Source: Paracoccaceae bacterium
Lineage (GTDB): Bacteria; Pseudomonadota; Alphaproteobacteria; Rhodobacterales; Rhodobacteraceae
Reading direction: 5' to 3'
Length of the DNA stretch: 42,960 nt
Assembly: GCA_030758115.1 (NCBI GenBank)
Contig: JANREX010000018.1
Location: 1-42,960 of the forward strand
Positions 16,582-24,395 of this stretch are shown piece after piece; position 1 is the stretch's first letter; each line of letters begins with the position of its first letter. The translations under genes and the position numbers were made by a program. Under the pieces are notes generated by a model. The model ran no database searches, was not told where the DNA came from, and saw only the letters and a program-made list of their open reading frames with translations.

Positions 16582-17434
16582 GAGCCATTTCCCCCTGCTC
16601 TATCGCCATGTGAAGGGCGCGGGCGCAGAGCGTGGCCGCCGCCTCCATCCGGTAGTCGGCGCTGCCGCGCACATCCGCGATGGGCGCCAGCGGCGCCAGA
16701 TGGGCGGGCAGAATGATGCCGGTGCCTGCGGCCCGCAGATCATCCACCTTGCGGCCCGTCAGATCGGCCTCGAGCGCGGGCAGGCGCTGCGCCGTGGCCG
16801 AGCATGAGCCAACGGCCACCGCCGCCTGTGCGATCCGGCCACGGTCCAGCGTGACAAGCGCCGCGACCATCGCGATCGAGATGACAAGATAGTGCCGCGC
16901 GCCCAGCTTCAGGAAAGCCCCCTGCGCCCCATCGGGCAGATCGGGGATGATCAGCGCGGTCAGCACCTCGCCGGGCATGCGCGCGGTCTGGCGCGGCCCT
17001 TTCAGGAATTCGGACAGGGCCATGCGCCGGATACCGCGGGTCGAGGCCAGTTCGACCACGGCCCCCAGCGTCAGAAGCGGCGGCACGCCATCGGCGGCGG
17101 GCGAGGCATTGCACAGGTTGCCCGCCACGGTGCCCGCGTTCTGGATCTGGATCGATCCCACCTCGCGCGCGGCTGATTTGAGACCGTCAAAAGCCGGGGG
17201 CAGATCGGCACGGATCAGGTCGGTCCAGGTTGTGGCCCCGCCGATACGCCAGCCGCCCGCGTCGCGGGTGATCCCGCGCATACCCGGCACGCGGGTGATA
17301 TCCACCAGATCGCCCTTGAATGGCCTGGTGCCCTGCGCGGGAAACCAGTCGGTCCCGCCCGCGATCACGGCGGCATCCGGCTGGCCCAGCGCATCCAGCG
17401 CCTCGGACAATGATGCGGCAACAAGATATCCCAT
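16574..17434 (-). CDS. Xanthine-dehydrogenase-family hydroxylase, FAD-binding subunit
   Basis: A 286-residue CoxM-type flavoprotein that passes electrons from the Mo/2Fe-2S subunit to an acceptor. FAD motifs are AVIAGGTDWFPAQ near residue 22 and GTVAGNLCNASPAADG near 98, typical of the PCMH fold. I chose ATG at 17434, which has GGGGAAG as ribosome site and gives the family start; a GTG at 17488 in the same frame lies inside operator D, so it is unlikely. It is the first gene of the six-gene operon that runs to 10315 with overlaps of 1-8 bp at every junction. Confidence 0.88.
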   Translation of the reverse strand: MGYLVAASLSEALDALGQPDAAVIAGGTDWFPAQGTRPFKGDLVDITRVPGMRGITRDAGGWRIGGATTWTDLIRADLPPAFDGLKSAAREVGSIQIQNAGTVAGNLCNASPAADGVPPLLTLGAVVELASTRGIRRMALSEFLKGPRQTARMPGEVLTALIIPDLPDGAQGAFLKLGARHYLVISIAMVAALVTLDRGRIAQAAVAVGSCSATAQRLPALEADLTGRKVDDLRAAGTGIILPAHLAPLAPIADVRGSADYRMEAAATLCARALHMAIEQGEMAHG

Positions 17435-17478
17435 CGCAGCTTCCCCGTTGTCTGCCGCCTCTGCGGGCGGTCTGTATT

Positions 17479-17496
17479 TTGTTTGCACACGAATAA
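17479..17496. promoter_or_regulatory. Operator D in front of the molybdenum hydroxylase/hnr operon
   Basis: TTGTTTGCACACGAATAA; on the minus strand it reads TTATTCG-TGTGC-AAACAA, matching the shared consensus at all but two of its 13 defined positions. It lies 45 bp upstream of the FAD-subunit ATG. A perfect TTGACA (minus strand, 17522 down to 17517) lies 20 bp further upstream, placing the operator near the expected transcription start, as for a repressor. The promoter begins just past the end of the fpr gene, so this operon has its own promoter. Confidence 0.65.
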
Positions 17497-17536
17497 GAAA
17501 TCCGCACGCACCCGGCTGTCAAATCAAATATGCGGC

Positions 17537-18346
17537 CTAGCCCACGAAAGCGCGTTCGACGACGAAGGTCGCGGGCATGCTGTTCGATCCTTCGACAAGT
17601 CCGAAGCCTTCCAGCGCCGCCTTGGTGTCGCGCAGCATCGCCATCGAGCCGCAGATCATGCCGCGATCGGTGGCGGGGTCGATGGGTGGCAGGCCAAGAT
17701 CGGTGAACATCTGCCCCGAAGCCATCAGATCGGTCTGCCGCCCCATGCGATCCGACGCTTCTCGCGTGGTGGTGGCGTAATGGATCAGGCCGCCCGCCAT
17801 CTCGCCCACCAGCGGATCGGCGCGCAGGTCGCGGACCAGATCCATGCCATAGGTCAGTTCCGCCACATCCCGGCAGGTATGGCACAGGATGACCTGCTCG
17901 AATTTCTCGTAGGTCTCGGGATCGCGGATCAGGCTGGCAAAGGGCGCGATGCCGGTGCCTGTCGCGAACATGTAGACGCGTTTTCCCGGCAGCAGCGCAT
18001 CCAGAACCAGCGTGCCGGTGGGTTTCTTCTTCATCAGAACCGTATCGCCAGGTTGGATCCTTTGCAGATGTTCGGTCAGCGGGCCGCCGGGGACCTTGAT
18101 CGAATAGAACTCGATCTCCTCGTCCCAGGATGGCGAGGCGATGGAATAGGCGCGCATCACCGGCTTGGCCGCATTGGGCAGGCCGATCATCACGAACTCG
18201 CCCGACCGGAAGCGGAAGGATGCGGGGCGGGTGATGCGGAAACGGAACAAGCGGTCGGTGTAATGCTGCACCTCGGTCACGGTTTCGGCGAACATGCCTT
18301 CGGGTAGGGGAAAGGCGGCGGTCTGGGGGATTTCGGTCAGGGACAT
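17537..18346 (-). CDS. fpr: Ferredoxin-NADP reductase
   Basis: A 269-residue FAD enzyme of the bacterial Fpr type, close in length to the Rhodobacter capsulatus protein. Motifs: FAD-binding R65-A-Y-S68 (VMRAYSIASP), nucleotide-binding GTGIAPF at 130-136, LCHTCR, and GMICGSMAML near 214. There is no ferredoxin domain, so it would work through a separate ferredoxin or flavodoxin. ATG at 18346 gives the family start. It is divergent from the enamidase gene, with operators B and C between them. I infer that this copy supplies low-potential electrons to the linked pathway: to Hnr, whose E. barkeri relative uses reduced ferredoxin, and possibly to the VanA-like Rieske enzyme, which has no reductase beside it. 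A general housekeeping role cannot be excluded. Confidence 0.88.
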   Translation of the reverse strand: MSLTEIPQTAAFPLPEGMFAETVTEVQHYTDRLFRFRITRPASFRFRSGEFVMIGLPNAAKPVMRAYSIASPSWDEEIEFYSIKVPGGPLTEHLQRIQPGDTVLMKKKPTGTLVLDALLPGKRVYMFATGTGIAPFASLIRDPETYEKFEQVILCHTCRDVAELTYGMDLVRDLRADPLVGEMAGGLIHYATTTREASDRMGRQTDLMASGQMFTDLGLPPIDPATDRGMICGSMAMLRDTKAALEGFGLVEGSNSMPATFVVERAFVG

Positions 18347-18377
18347 GGGGCCTCCGGCTGACGGGTCGGTTTCCTTT

Positions 18378-18395
18378 TTGTTAGTATGCAAACAA
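18378..18395. promoter_or_regulatory. Operator B upstream of fpr
   Basis: TTGTTAGTATGCAAACAA has the same 13 defined positions as operator A. On the minus strand a perfect -35-like TTGACA (18407 down to 18402) precedes it by 6 bp, so the operator would cover the -10 region of the fpr promoter, 31 bp from the ATG. This arrangement fits repression. Confidence 0.75.
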
Positions 18396-18457
18396 ATTAT
18401 CTGTCAACGTTTTTGCGACGATCTTGGCAAGCTGCCCCCTTGATCGGTGCAAGGTTT

Positions 18458-18475
18458 CTGTTAGCGTTCTAACAA
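18458..18475. promoter_or_regulatory. Operator C upstream of the enamidase gene
   Basis: CTGTTAGCGTTCTAACAA contains the perfect palindrome TGTTAG-CGTT-CTAACA. It ends 17 bp before the enamidase ATG and just before its ribosome site (AGGAG). A possible plus-strand promoter is TTGATC (18440-18445), a 16-bp spacer and TAGCGT (18462-18467), which the operator covers. The promoter call is weak; the operator call rests on similarity to sites A, B and D. Confidence 0.7.
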
Positions 18476-18492
18476 GTCAGAGGAGAGAACCC

Positions 18493-19692
18493 ATGGCAGA
18501 CGCAGCCGCACAGACGCTTGATGCGACCCACAAGCTTGTCATCCGCAACATCGGCCTGATCCTGTCGGGCAAGATCGAACAGCCCATTCTGGACGGCGAC
18601 TGCCTGATCGCGGTGGGCGGCAAGATCACCGCCTGGGGGCGGGAAAAGGACATGGACACCGACGGCGCCGACACGCTGATCGACGCGGGTGGCTGCACGC
18701 TGGCCCCCGGCCTGATCGACAGCCATGTGCACCCGGTGGTGGGCGATTACACGCCGCGCCAGCAGCAGTTGCACTGGATCGATTCGACGCTGCATGGCGG
18801 GGTCACGACCCTGATCTCGGCCGGTGAGGTGCATATGCCGGGCCGGCCCAAGGATATCGTGGGTCTGAAGGCGATGGCGATCGCATCCCAGCGCTGGTAC
18901 GAGAATTTCCGCCCCTCGGGCGTCAAGGTGCATGCGGGCGCGCCCGTGATCGAACATGGCATGGTCGAGGAGGATTTCGCCGATCTGGCGAAGGCCGGCG
19001 TCAAGCTGCTGGGCGAGGTCGGGCTTGGCACCGTCAAGGACGGCAAGACCGCGCGGCAGATGGTGGACTGGGCGCGCAAATACGGCATCCAGAGCACGAT
19101 CCACACGGGCGGTCCGTCGATCCCCGGATCCGGGCTGATCGACGCGGACATGGTGCTGGAGACGGGCACGGATGTGGTGGGCCATATCAATGGCGGGCAT
19201 TCCGCCCTGCCCGACGACCAGATCATCTGCCTGTGCGAAGGCTGCAAGGCGGGGCTTGAGATCGTGCATAACGGCAACGAACGCGCCGCCCTTCTGACGC
19301 TGAACACCACGCGCGAGCTGGGCAAGCTGGACCAGGTGATCCTGGGCACGGACGGCCCGGCGGGATCGGGCGTGCAGCCCTTGGGCATCCTGCGGATGAT
19401 CGCGATGCTGTCGAGCCTGGGCAATGTGCCCGCCGAGGTGGCCTTCTGCTTCGGCACCGGCAACACCACGCGGATGCGCGAGCTGGACACCGGCATGATC
19501 GAGGCCGGGCTTTGCGCCGATTTCGTGCTGATGGACCAGGCGCAGCATGCTCCGGGCAAGACGATCCTGGAATCGGTGCAACTGGGCAACCTGCCCGGTG
19601 TCGGCATGACCATCATCGACGGGCGCGTGACCAGCCAGCGCAGTCGCAACACGCCCCCTGCGGGCCGCATCCCCGAGGTCGTGAAAAGCTGA
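18493..19692 (+). CDS. ena: Enamidase (6-oxo-1,4,5,6-tetrahydronicotinate amidohydrolase) homologue
   Basis: A 399-residue amidohydrolase-superfamily enzyme that closely resembles the E. barkeri enamidase, which hydrolyses 1,4,5,6-tetrahydro-6-oxonicotinate to 2-formylglutarate and ammonia. Shared features that I recognise: DSHVHPVVGDYTPRQQQ, LHGGVTTLISAGEVHMPGRP, a GEVGLGTVKDG segment, TGGPSIPGSGLIDADMV and the terminal SRNTPPAGR. Likely metal ligands are His78 and His80 (HxH), Glu175, His204, His231 and Asp287 (GTDGPAGSG). ATG at 18493 follows AGGAGAG and leaves operator C outside the gene; longer in-frame starts would place the operator inside it. The preceding step is catalysed by Hnr, encoded in the operon at 12339. 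The enzyme that would process 2-formylglutarate further is not evident in the window. Confidence 0.87.
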   Translation: MADAAAQTLDATHKLVIRNIGLILSGKIEQPILDGDCLIAVGGKITAWGREKDMDTDGADTLIDAGGCTLAPGLIDSHVHPVVGDYTPRQQQLHWIDSTLHGGVTTLISAGEVHMPGRPKDIVGLKAMAIASQRWYENFRPSGVKVHAGAPVIEHGMVEEDFADLAKAGVKLLGEVGLGTVKDGKTARQMVDWARKYGIQSTIHTGGPSIPGSGLIDADMVLETGTDVVGHINGGHSALPDDQIICLCEGCKAGLEIVHNGNERAALLTLNTTRELGKLDQVILGTDGPAGSGVQPLGILRMIAMLSSLGNVPAEVAFCFGTGNTTRMRELDTGMIEAGLCADFVLMDQAQHAPGKTILESVQLGNLPGVGMTIIDGRVTSQRSRNTPPAGRIPEVVKS

Positions 19693-19951
19693 ATCGCGGC
19701 ACCCCGGACACGCGCTTCGCAGGACCGGAACGGAGCGTCGTTTTCAGTGCCTGATTCACCGGCGTGGCGGACTATCCTTGCCTGTATCGGAACAGGGGAT
19801 CCGCCATGCAGGCAAGGTCGAAAACACTCACGTCGAAAAATCCGACACCACTGTCGTTTTTGTGGATGACGCCACGGCGGAGGTCGGTCAGGATCATCCA
19901 TGATCCGCGCGATCCGCGCGGCTCATCCACGTGATTCAGACGGAGCCCCCG
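19693..19951 (+). other. Gene-free leader with nested and interleaved inverted repeats
   Basis: These 259 bp separate the enamidase from the next gene and contain no credible gene. Inverted repeats: GGCGGA 19766-19771 with TCCGCC 19800-19805; CCTTGCCTG 19776-19784 with CAGGCAAGG 19809-19817, interleaved with the first pair; CCTGT 19781-19785 with ACAGG 19792-19796 nested inside; and GGATCAT 19891-19897 with ATGATCC 19900-19906. The first two pairs could form a pseudoknot, or alternate with the nested hairpin. Such alternatives resemble a regulatory leader for the downstream demethylase operon, but no known riboswitch was recognised. No copy of the 18-bp operator is present here. Confidence 0.45.
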
Positions 19952-22000
19952 ATGACCCAGACCGCCACCAAGGACCCCTTGCTGCAACCCTACCAGCTGG
20001 GCCATCTGACCCTGAAGAACCGGATCATGACCACCAGTCACGAACCGGCCTATCCCGAGGACGGGATGCCCAAGGACCGCTATCGCGCCTATCACGAGGC
20101 GCGCGCCCGCGCGGGTGTGGCGCTGACCATGACGGCGGGATCGGCGGCGGTGTCGCGCAACTCTCCGCCCGTGTTCAACAATGTGCTGGCCTACAAGGAC
20201 GAGGTGGTGCCATGGATGCGCAACATCGCCGAGGCCTGCCACGGGCATGGTTGCGCGGTGATGATCCAGCTGACGCATCTGGGCCGCCGCACCCATTGGG
20301 CCAAGGGCGACTGGCTGCCTGTCGTGGCCCCCGGCCCTTTCCGCGAGCCTGCGCATCGCGCCTTTCCCAAGATCATCGAGGATCACGAGATCGACCGCAT
20401 CATCGAGGATTACGCCGATGCCGCCGAACGGATGCAGGCGGCGGGCCTCGATGGGGTGGAATTCGAATGCTACGGCCACCTGATGGATCAGTTCATGTCG
20501 CCGCTGACCAATGTGCTGGATGCCCCCTGGGGTGGCGGGCTTGAGAATCGCGCGCGTTTCGCGCTGGAGGTTTACCGCGCCTGCCGCAAGCGGGTCGGCA
20601 ACCGGTTCCTGCTGGGGATGCGCTATGCGGCGGATGAAGCGGCCGAGGGCGGGATCACGCCAGACGAGGGCATCGCCATCGGGCATATGTTCAAGGCCGA
20701 GGGCGTGGATTTCCTGAATGTCATCAAGGGCCAGATCCATACCGATGCGGCGCTGACCGATGTGATCCCCGTACAGGGGATGCGGTCGGCCCCGCATCTG
20801 GATTTCGCCGGCCGCATCCGCGCCGAGGTGGGCCTGCCCACCTTCCATGCCGCGCGCATCCCCGATGTGGCGACCGCGCGCCATGCCGTGGCCTCGGGCC
20901 AGTTGGACATGGTGGGCATGACCCGCGCGCATATGGCCGATCCGCTGATCGTGACCAAGATCATCGAAGGCCGCGAGGATGATATCCGCCCCTGCGTCGG
21001 CGCGAACTACTGCCTGGACCGGATCTATCAGGCGGGCGATGCGCTGTGCACGCATAACGCCGCCACGGGCCGCGAACTGAGCATGCCGCAGGACGACATG
21101 ATTGCACCCGCGCCGGTGAAAAAACGCGTGGTCGTGGTGGGTGCGGGGCCTGCGGGGCTGGAAGCCGCGCGCGTGGCCGCCATGCGCGGCCATCAGGTGA
21201 CGGTGTTCGAGGCCGCCCCCGATGCGGGCGGGCAGTTGCGGCTGGCGGCGCAATCGCCCCGGCGGCGCGAGATGATCGGGATCATCGACTGGCGCATGGC
21301 GCAATGCGCGGCGCGCGATGTGACCTTCCACTTCAACACCTATGCTGAAACCACTGACATCATGGCGCAAAACCCCGATGTCGTGATCGTGGCGACAGGC
21401 GGCATGCCGCATACGGATGTGCTGGAGGATGGCAACGATCTGGTGGTGTCGTCCTGGGATATCATCGCAGGCGATGTGAAACCGGGTGCCCGTGTTCTGG
21501 TCTATGACGATGCGGGCGACCATGCGGCCCTGCAGGCCGCCGAGGTGATCGCGGGCAGCGGTGCCCATGTCGAGGTGATGACCCCCGACCGCAGCTTTGC
21601 CCCCGATGTGATGGCGATGAACCTGGTGCCCTATATGCGCAGCCTGCAGGACAAGGACGTCCGCTTTACAGTGACTTACCGGCTGAAAGCGGTCCGCAGG
21701 AACGGCAACCAACTGTCCGCCGTGATCGGCACGGATTATTCCGCCCATCGCGAGACGCGGGATTTCGACCAGATCGTCGTCAATCACGGCACCCTGCCGC
21801 TGGATGATCTCTATTTCGATCTGAAACCGCAATCGGCCAACAAGGGCGCGGTCGATCAGGATGCCTTGATCGCAGGCCGCGCGCAGCCCTGGCAGGCCGC
21901 GCCGGATCAGTTCGTTCTCTACCGGATCGGCGATGCGGTGGCCGCCCGCAACACCCATGCCGCGATCTATGATGCGCTGCGTCTGGTCAAGGATATCTGA
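19952..22000 (+). CDS. DgcA/StcD-type FMN-dependent N-demethylase (TMADH-like, old-yellow-enzyme family)
   Basis: A 682-residue flavoprotein with an N-terminal FMN TIM barrel (about 1-345), an iron-sulfur region and a C-terminal nucleotide-binding domain (VVVVGAGPAGLEAARVAA near 393). It resembles trimethylamine dehydrogenase and above all the dimethylglycine (DgcA) and N-methylproline (StcD) demethylases, with landmarks TSHEPAYPEDGMPKDRY and FECYGHLMDQFMSPLTN. These enzymes oxidise an N-methyl group to formaldehyde. The cluster region reads C348-VGA-NY-C354 ... C366: the second cysteine of the TMADH-type 4Fe-4S motif is Ala351. ATG at 19952 has GGAG upstream; a GTG at 19931 is less likely. 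The GbcAB-like Rieske pair follows, so the three probably remove successive methyl groups from a betaine. Proline betaine and glycine betaine are the standard substrates of relatives. Confidence 0.83.
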   Translation: MTQTATKDPLLQPYQLGHLTLKNRIMTTSHEPAYPEDGMPKDRYRAYHEARARAGVALTMTAGSAAVSRNSPPVFNNVLAYKDEVVPWMRNIAEACHGHGCAVMIQLTHLGRRTHWAKGDWLPVVAPGPFREPAHRAFPKIIEDHEIDRIIEDYADAAERMQAAGLDGVEFECYGHLMDQFMSPLTNVLDAPWGGGLENRARFALEVYRACRKRVGNRFLLGMRYAADEAAEGGITPDEGIAIGHMFKAEGVDFLNVIKGQIHTDAALTDVIPVQGMRSAPHLDFAGRIRAEVGLPTFHAARIPDVATARHAVASGQLDMVGMTRAHMADPLIVTKIIEGREDDIRPCVGANYCLDRIYQAGDALCTHNAATGRELSMPQDDMIAPAPVKKRVVVVGAGPAGLEAARVAAMRGHQVTVFEAAPDAGGQLRLAAQSPRRREMIGIIDWRMAQCAARDVTFHFNTYAETTDIMAQNPDVVIVATGGMPHTDVLEDGNDLVVSSWDIIAGDVKPGARVLVYDDAGDHAALQAAEVIAGSGAHVEVMTPDRSFAPDVMAMNLVPYMRSLQDKDVRFTVTYRLKAVRRNGNQLSAVIGTDYSAHRETRDFDQIVVNHGTLPLDDLYFDLKPQSANKGAVDQDALIAGRAQPWQAAPDQFVLYRIGDAVAARNTHAAIYDALRLVKDI

Positions 22001-22069
22001 CCATGCAGGGTAGAAATCACTTGCACATGATCAACCATAACCCTTCATCCCTTCCTTAGGATCACTGTC

Positions 22070-23317
22070 ATGCTTGACGATTCCGAACTTCAGTCTCTTC
22101 TGGCGCAGCGCAAGCCGGCGCATTCCCTGCCCCGCCCTTTCTATACCGACCCGGAGGTCTTCGCGGCGGATATGGAGAAGATCTGGTATCGCGACTGGCT
22201 GTTCGCGATTGCCGCAGCCGAAGTGCCCAAGACCGGATCCTACGTGACGCTGCAGGTCGGGGCCTATTCGATCATCATCGTGCGCGGGGCGGATGGTACG
22301 ATCCGGTCTTTCCACAACTCCTGCCGGCACCGCGGCAGCCGGATCTGTTCGGCCGAAAAGGGTGCGGCGCCCAAGCTGGTGTGCCCCTATCACCAATGGA
22401 CCTACGAGCTGGACGGCAAGCTGCTTTATGCCCGCGACATGGGGCCGGATTTCAAGCCGCAGGACCACGGGCTGCGCGGTGTGCATTGCGCCGAGGCCGG
22501 GGGAATGGTTTTTGTCTGCCTGGCCGACGAGGCCCCGGATTTCGCCCCCGTGGCCGCGCAACTGGCCCGCTATGCGGCCCCCCATGACATCCAGCAGCTG
22601 AAGGTCGCGCATCAAAGCACGATCGTCGAGCAGGCCAACTGGAAACTGGTGCTGGAGAACAACCGCGAATGCTATCACTGTTCGGGCTCGCACCCGTCGC
22701 TGTGCCGGACCTTCAATGACGATCCCGATCTTGTGGGCGCGGATGACAGCATCTCGTCGCCCGCGGGCCTGGCGCATGTGGAGCGTTGCGAGGCCGCGGG
22801 CCTGCCATCGCGCTATGTGGCCGACCCTGACGATCAGTGGCGGCTGGTGCGCATCCCCTTCCTGGGTGCGGCGGTCAGCTATACGATGGATGGCAAGGCG
22901 GCGGTGGCGCGGCGCGTGGGCGATGTGCCTTTCGACAACGCGGGGACCTGCCTGTTCTTCCATTATCCCAACACCTGGAACCATTTCCTGTCGGACCAGG
23001 TCCTGCTGTTCCGCGTGATCCCGGTATCGGTGACGGAAACCCAGGTCACCACGACCTGGCTGGTGCACAAGGATGCGGTGGAAGGCGTGGATTACGACCT
23101 GAACCGCCTGACCGAGGTCTGGGTTCACACCAACGACGAAGACCGCCGGATTGTCGAGGAAAACCAGCGCGGTATCGCCTCGCCCGCCTATCTGCCGGGG
23201 CCCTATTCGGCCAAGCAGGAAAGCGGCGTGATCCAGTTCATCGACTGGTATGCGGGCACGATGCAGAAGCGGCTGACCGGGCCTGCGCGCCCCGAAACCA
23301 ATATCGCGGCGGAGTGA
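22070..23317 (+). CDS. Rieske N-demethylase, GbcA/Stc2-type oxygenase
   Basis: A 415-residue Rieske oxygenase of the quaternary-ammonium type (glycine betaine GbcA, stachydrine Stc2). Rieske ligands are C85-R-H87 and C105-P-Y-H108 (CPYHQWTYELDGKLL); the mononuclear iron site is ENNRECYHCSGSHPSL with His203 and His208. Relatives use O2 and two electrons to remove one methyl from a quaternary nitrogen as formaldehyde. It lies 69 bp after the flavin demethylase and 4 bp before its own reductase. In stachydrine catabolism the Rieske enzyme makes N-methylproline, which the StcD-type enzyme then demethylates, matching this gene set. In this window trigonelline or homarine is an alternative because the neighbouring regulon handles pyridine carboxylates; the sequence alone does not decide. 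Confidence 0.87.
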   Translation: MLDDSELQSLLAQRKPAHSLPRPFYTDPEVFAADMEKIWYRDWLFAIAAAEVPKTGSYVTLQVGAYSIIIVRGADGTIRSFHNSCRHRGSRICSAEKGAAPKLVCPYHQWTYELDGKLLYARDMGPDFKPQDHGLRGVHCAEAGGMVFVCLADEAPDFAPVAAQLARYAAPHDIQQLKVAHQSTIVEQANWKLVLENNRECYHCSGSHPSLCRTFNDDPDLVGADDSISSPAGLAHVERCEAAGLPSRYVADPDDQWRLVRIPFLGAAVSYTMDGKAAVARRVGDVPFDNAGTCLFFHYPNTWNHFLSDQVLLFRVIPVSVTETQVTTTWLVHKDAVEGVDYDLNRLTEVWVHTNDEDRRIVEENQRGIASPAYLPGPYSAKQESGVIQFIDWYAGTMQKRLTGPARPETNIAAE

Positions 23318-23321
23318 CCGG

Positions 23322-24395
23322 ATGATCCCGATGCCCCGCGCCGATACACCCGTCTGGCAGGATAGCGAGCCGCTGGAATGCGTGGCCGTGGTGCCCGAAA
23401 CGCCCGGTGTGCGGACATTCGTGTTCCGCCCGCCCTCGGGGGCGACCTTCGTCTACCGCGCAGGGCAATTCCTGACGCTGGAACTGCCCTTGCCCGGCGG
23501 GCCGATCCAGCGGACCTACACGATCTCAAGCAGCCCGGTGGTGAACGCCTATGTCTCGGTCACGGTCAAGCCGGGGCCGGACAGCGTGGCGGGGCGCTGG
23601 ATGCTGGAAAACCTGAAACCGGGAATGCAGCTGCGCGCCTTTGGCCCGGCGGGCCTGTTCCATCTGCCGCCGCAGCCCGAGGGGAGATACCTTTTCATCT
23701 CTGCAGGTTCGGGCGTGACGCCGGTGATGTCGATGGCCGCGACCCTGTTCGAGCGGGGCGAGGACCCCGACATGACCTTCATCCAGTGCGCCCGCCGCCC
23801 GACCGAGCTGATCTTTCGCAAACGTCTGGAATACATGGCCAGCCGGGTGCAGGGGTTGAAGCTGCATTTCGTGGTCAGTCAGGACGACCCCTATGAGGTC
23901 TGGACCGGCTATCGCGGGCGGTTCAACCAGCTGATGCTGGGCCTGATGGCGCCCGACTATCTGGACCGGGATGTCTATTGCTGCGGTCCTGACAGTTTCA
24001 TGCAATCCGTGCGCGACATGCTGAACGCGCTGGGGTTCGACATGACGCGCTACCACCAGGAAAGCTTCCACGCGCCGGCGGAAACCATGGCCGAACTGAC
24101 CGAGTTCGACGACCTGATCCCGCAGGACGATGTCGGGGCCGAGGTGATCTTTGCCTCGGCTGGCCTTTCGGCCCGTTGCGCGCAGACCGACACGGTGCTG
24201 TCGGCGGCGCGGGGTGCGGGGTTGAACATCCCCTCGGGCTGTCAGTTCGGCATCTGCGGCACCTGCAAGATCCGCAAGCTGTCGGGCGAGGTGCACATGG
24301 TCCATAACGGCGGCATCAGCGAAGAGGACGTGGCAGAAGGCTATATCCTGGCCTGCTGTTCGCATCCCATCGGCAAGGTCGAGGTCGAGGCCTGA
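23322..24395 (+). CDS. Rieske demethylase reductase, GbcB-type (FAD, NAD(P)H and 2Fe-2S domains)
   Basis: A 357-residue electron-transfer protein. The N-terminal ferredoxin-reductase part has R64-TYTIS (FAD), GSGVTP at 129-134 and CCGPDSF at 220-226 (nucleotide binding). The C-terminal plant-type 2Fe-2S domain has C307-QFGI-C312-GT-C315 and C345 (LACC), with the KLSGEVHMVHNGGIS stretch common in GbcB. It passes electrons from NAD(P)H to the adjacent Rieske oxygenase. It begins 4 bp after that gene and its stop codon abuts the stop of the convergent tetR gene. It might also serve the VanA-like oxygenase at 8492, which has no reductase of its own. Confidence 0.88.
   Translation: MIPMPRADTPVWQDSEPLECVAVVPETPGVRTFVFRPPSGATFVYRAGQFLTLELPLPGGPIQRTYTISSSPVVNAYVSVTVKPGPDSVAGRWMLENLKPGMQLRAFGPAGLFHLPPQPEGRYLFISAGSGVTPVMSMAATLFERGEDPDMTFIQCARRPTELIFRKRLEYMASRVQGLKLHFVVSQDDPYEVWTGYRGRFNQLMLGLMAPDYLDRDVYCCGPDSFMQSVRDMLNALGFDMTRYHQESFHAPAETMAELTEFDDLIPQDDVGAEVIFASAGLSARCAQTDTVLSAARGAGLNIPSGCQFGICGTCKIRKLSGEVHMVHNGGISEEDVAEGYILACCSHPIGKVEVEA

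Noticed and set aside
17515-17531. GCTGTCAAATCAAATA near the fpr stop as a degenerate operator
   Set aside because: It resembles part of operator A but lacks the TTGTTAG arm; it is better explained as the TTGACA promoter element of the FAD-subunit operon.
19772-21958. A 728-codon open frame on the minus strand opposite the StcD/DgcA-like gene
   Set aside because: Same low-complexity His/Arg/Gln composition and no motif; it is a shadow of the real flavoprotein gene.
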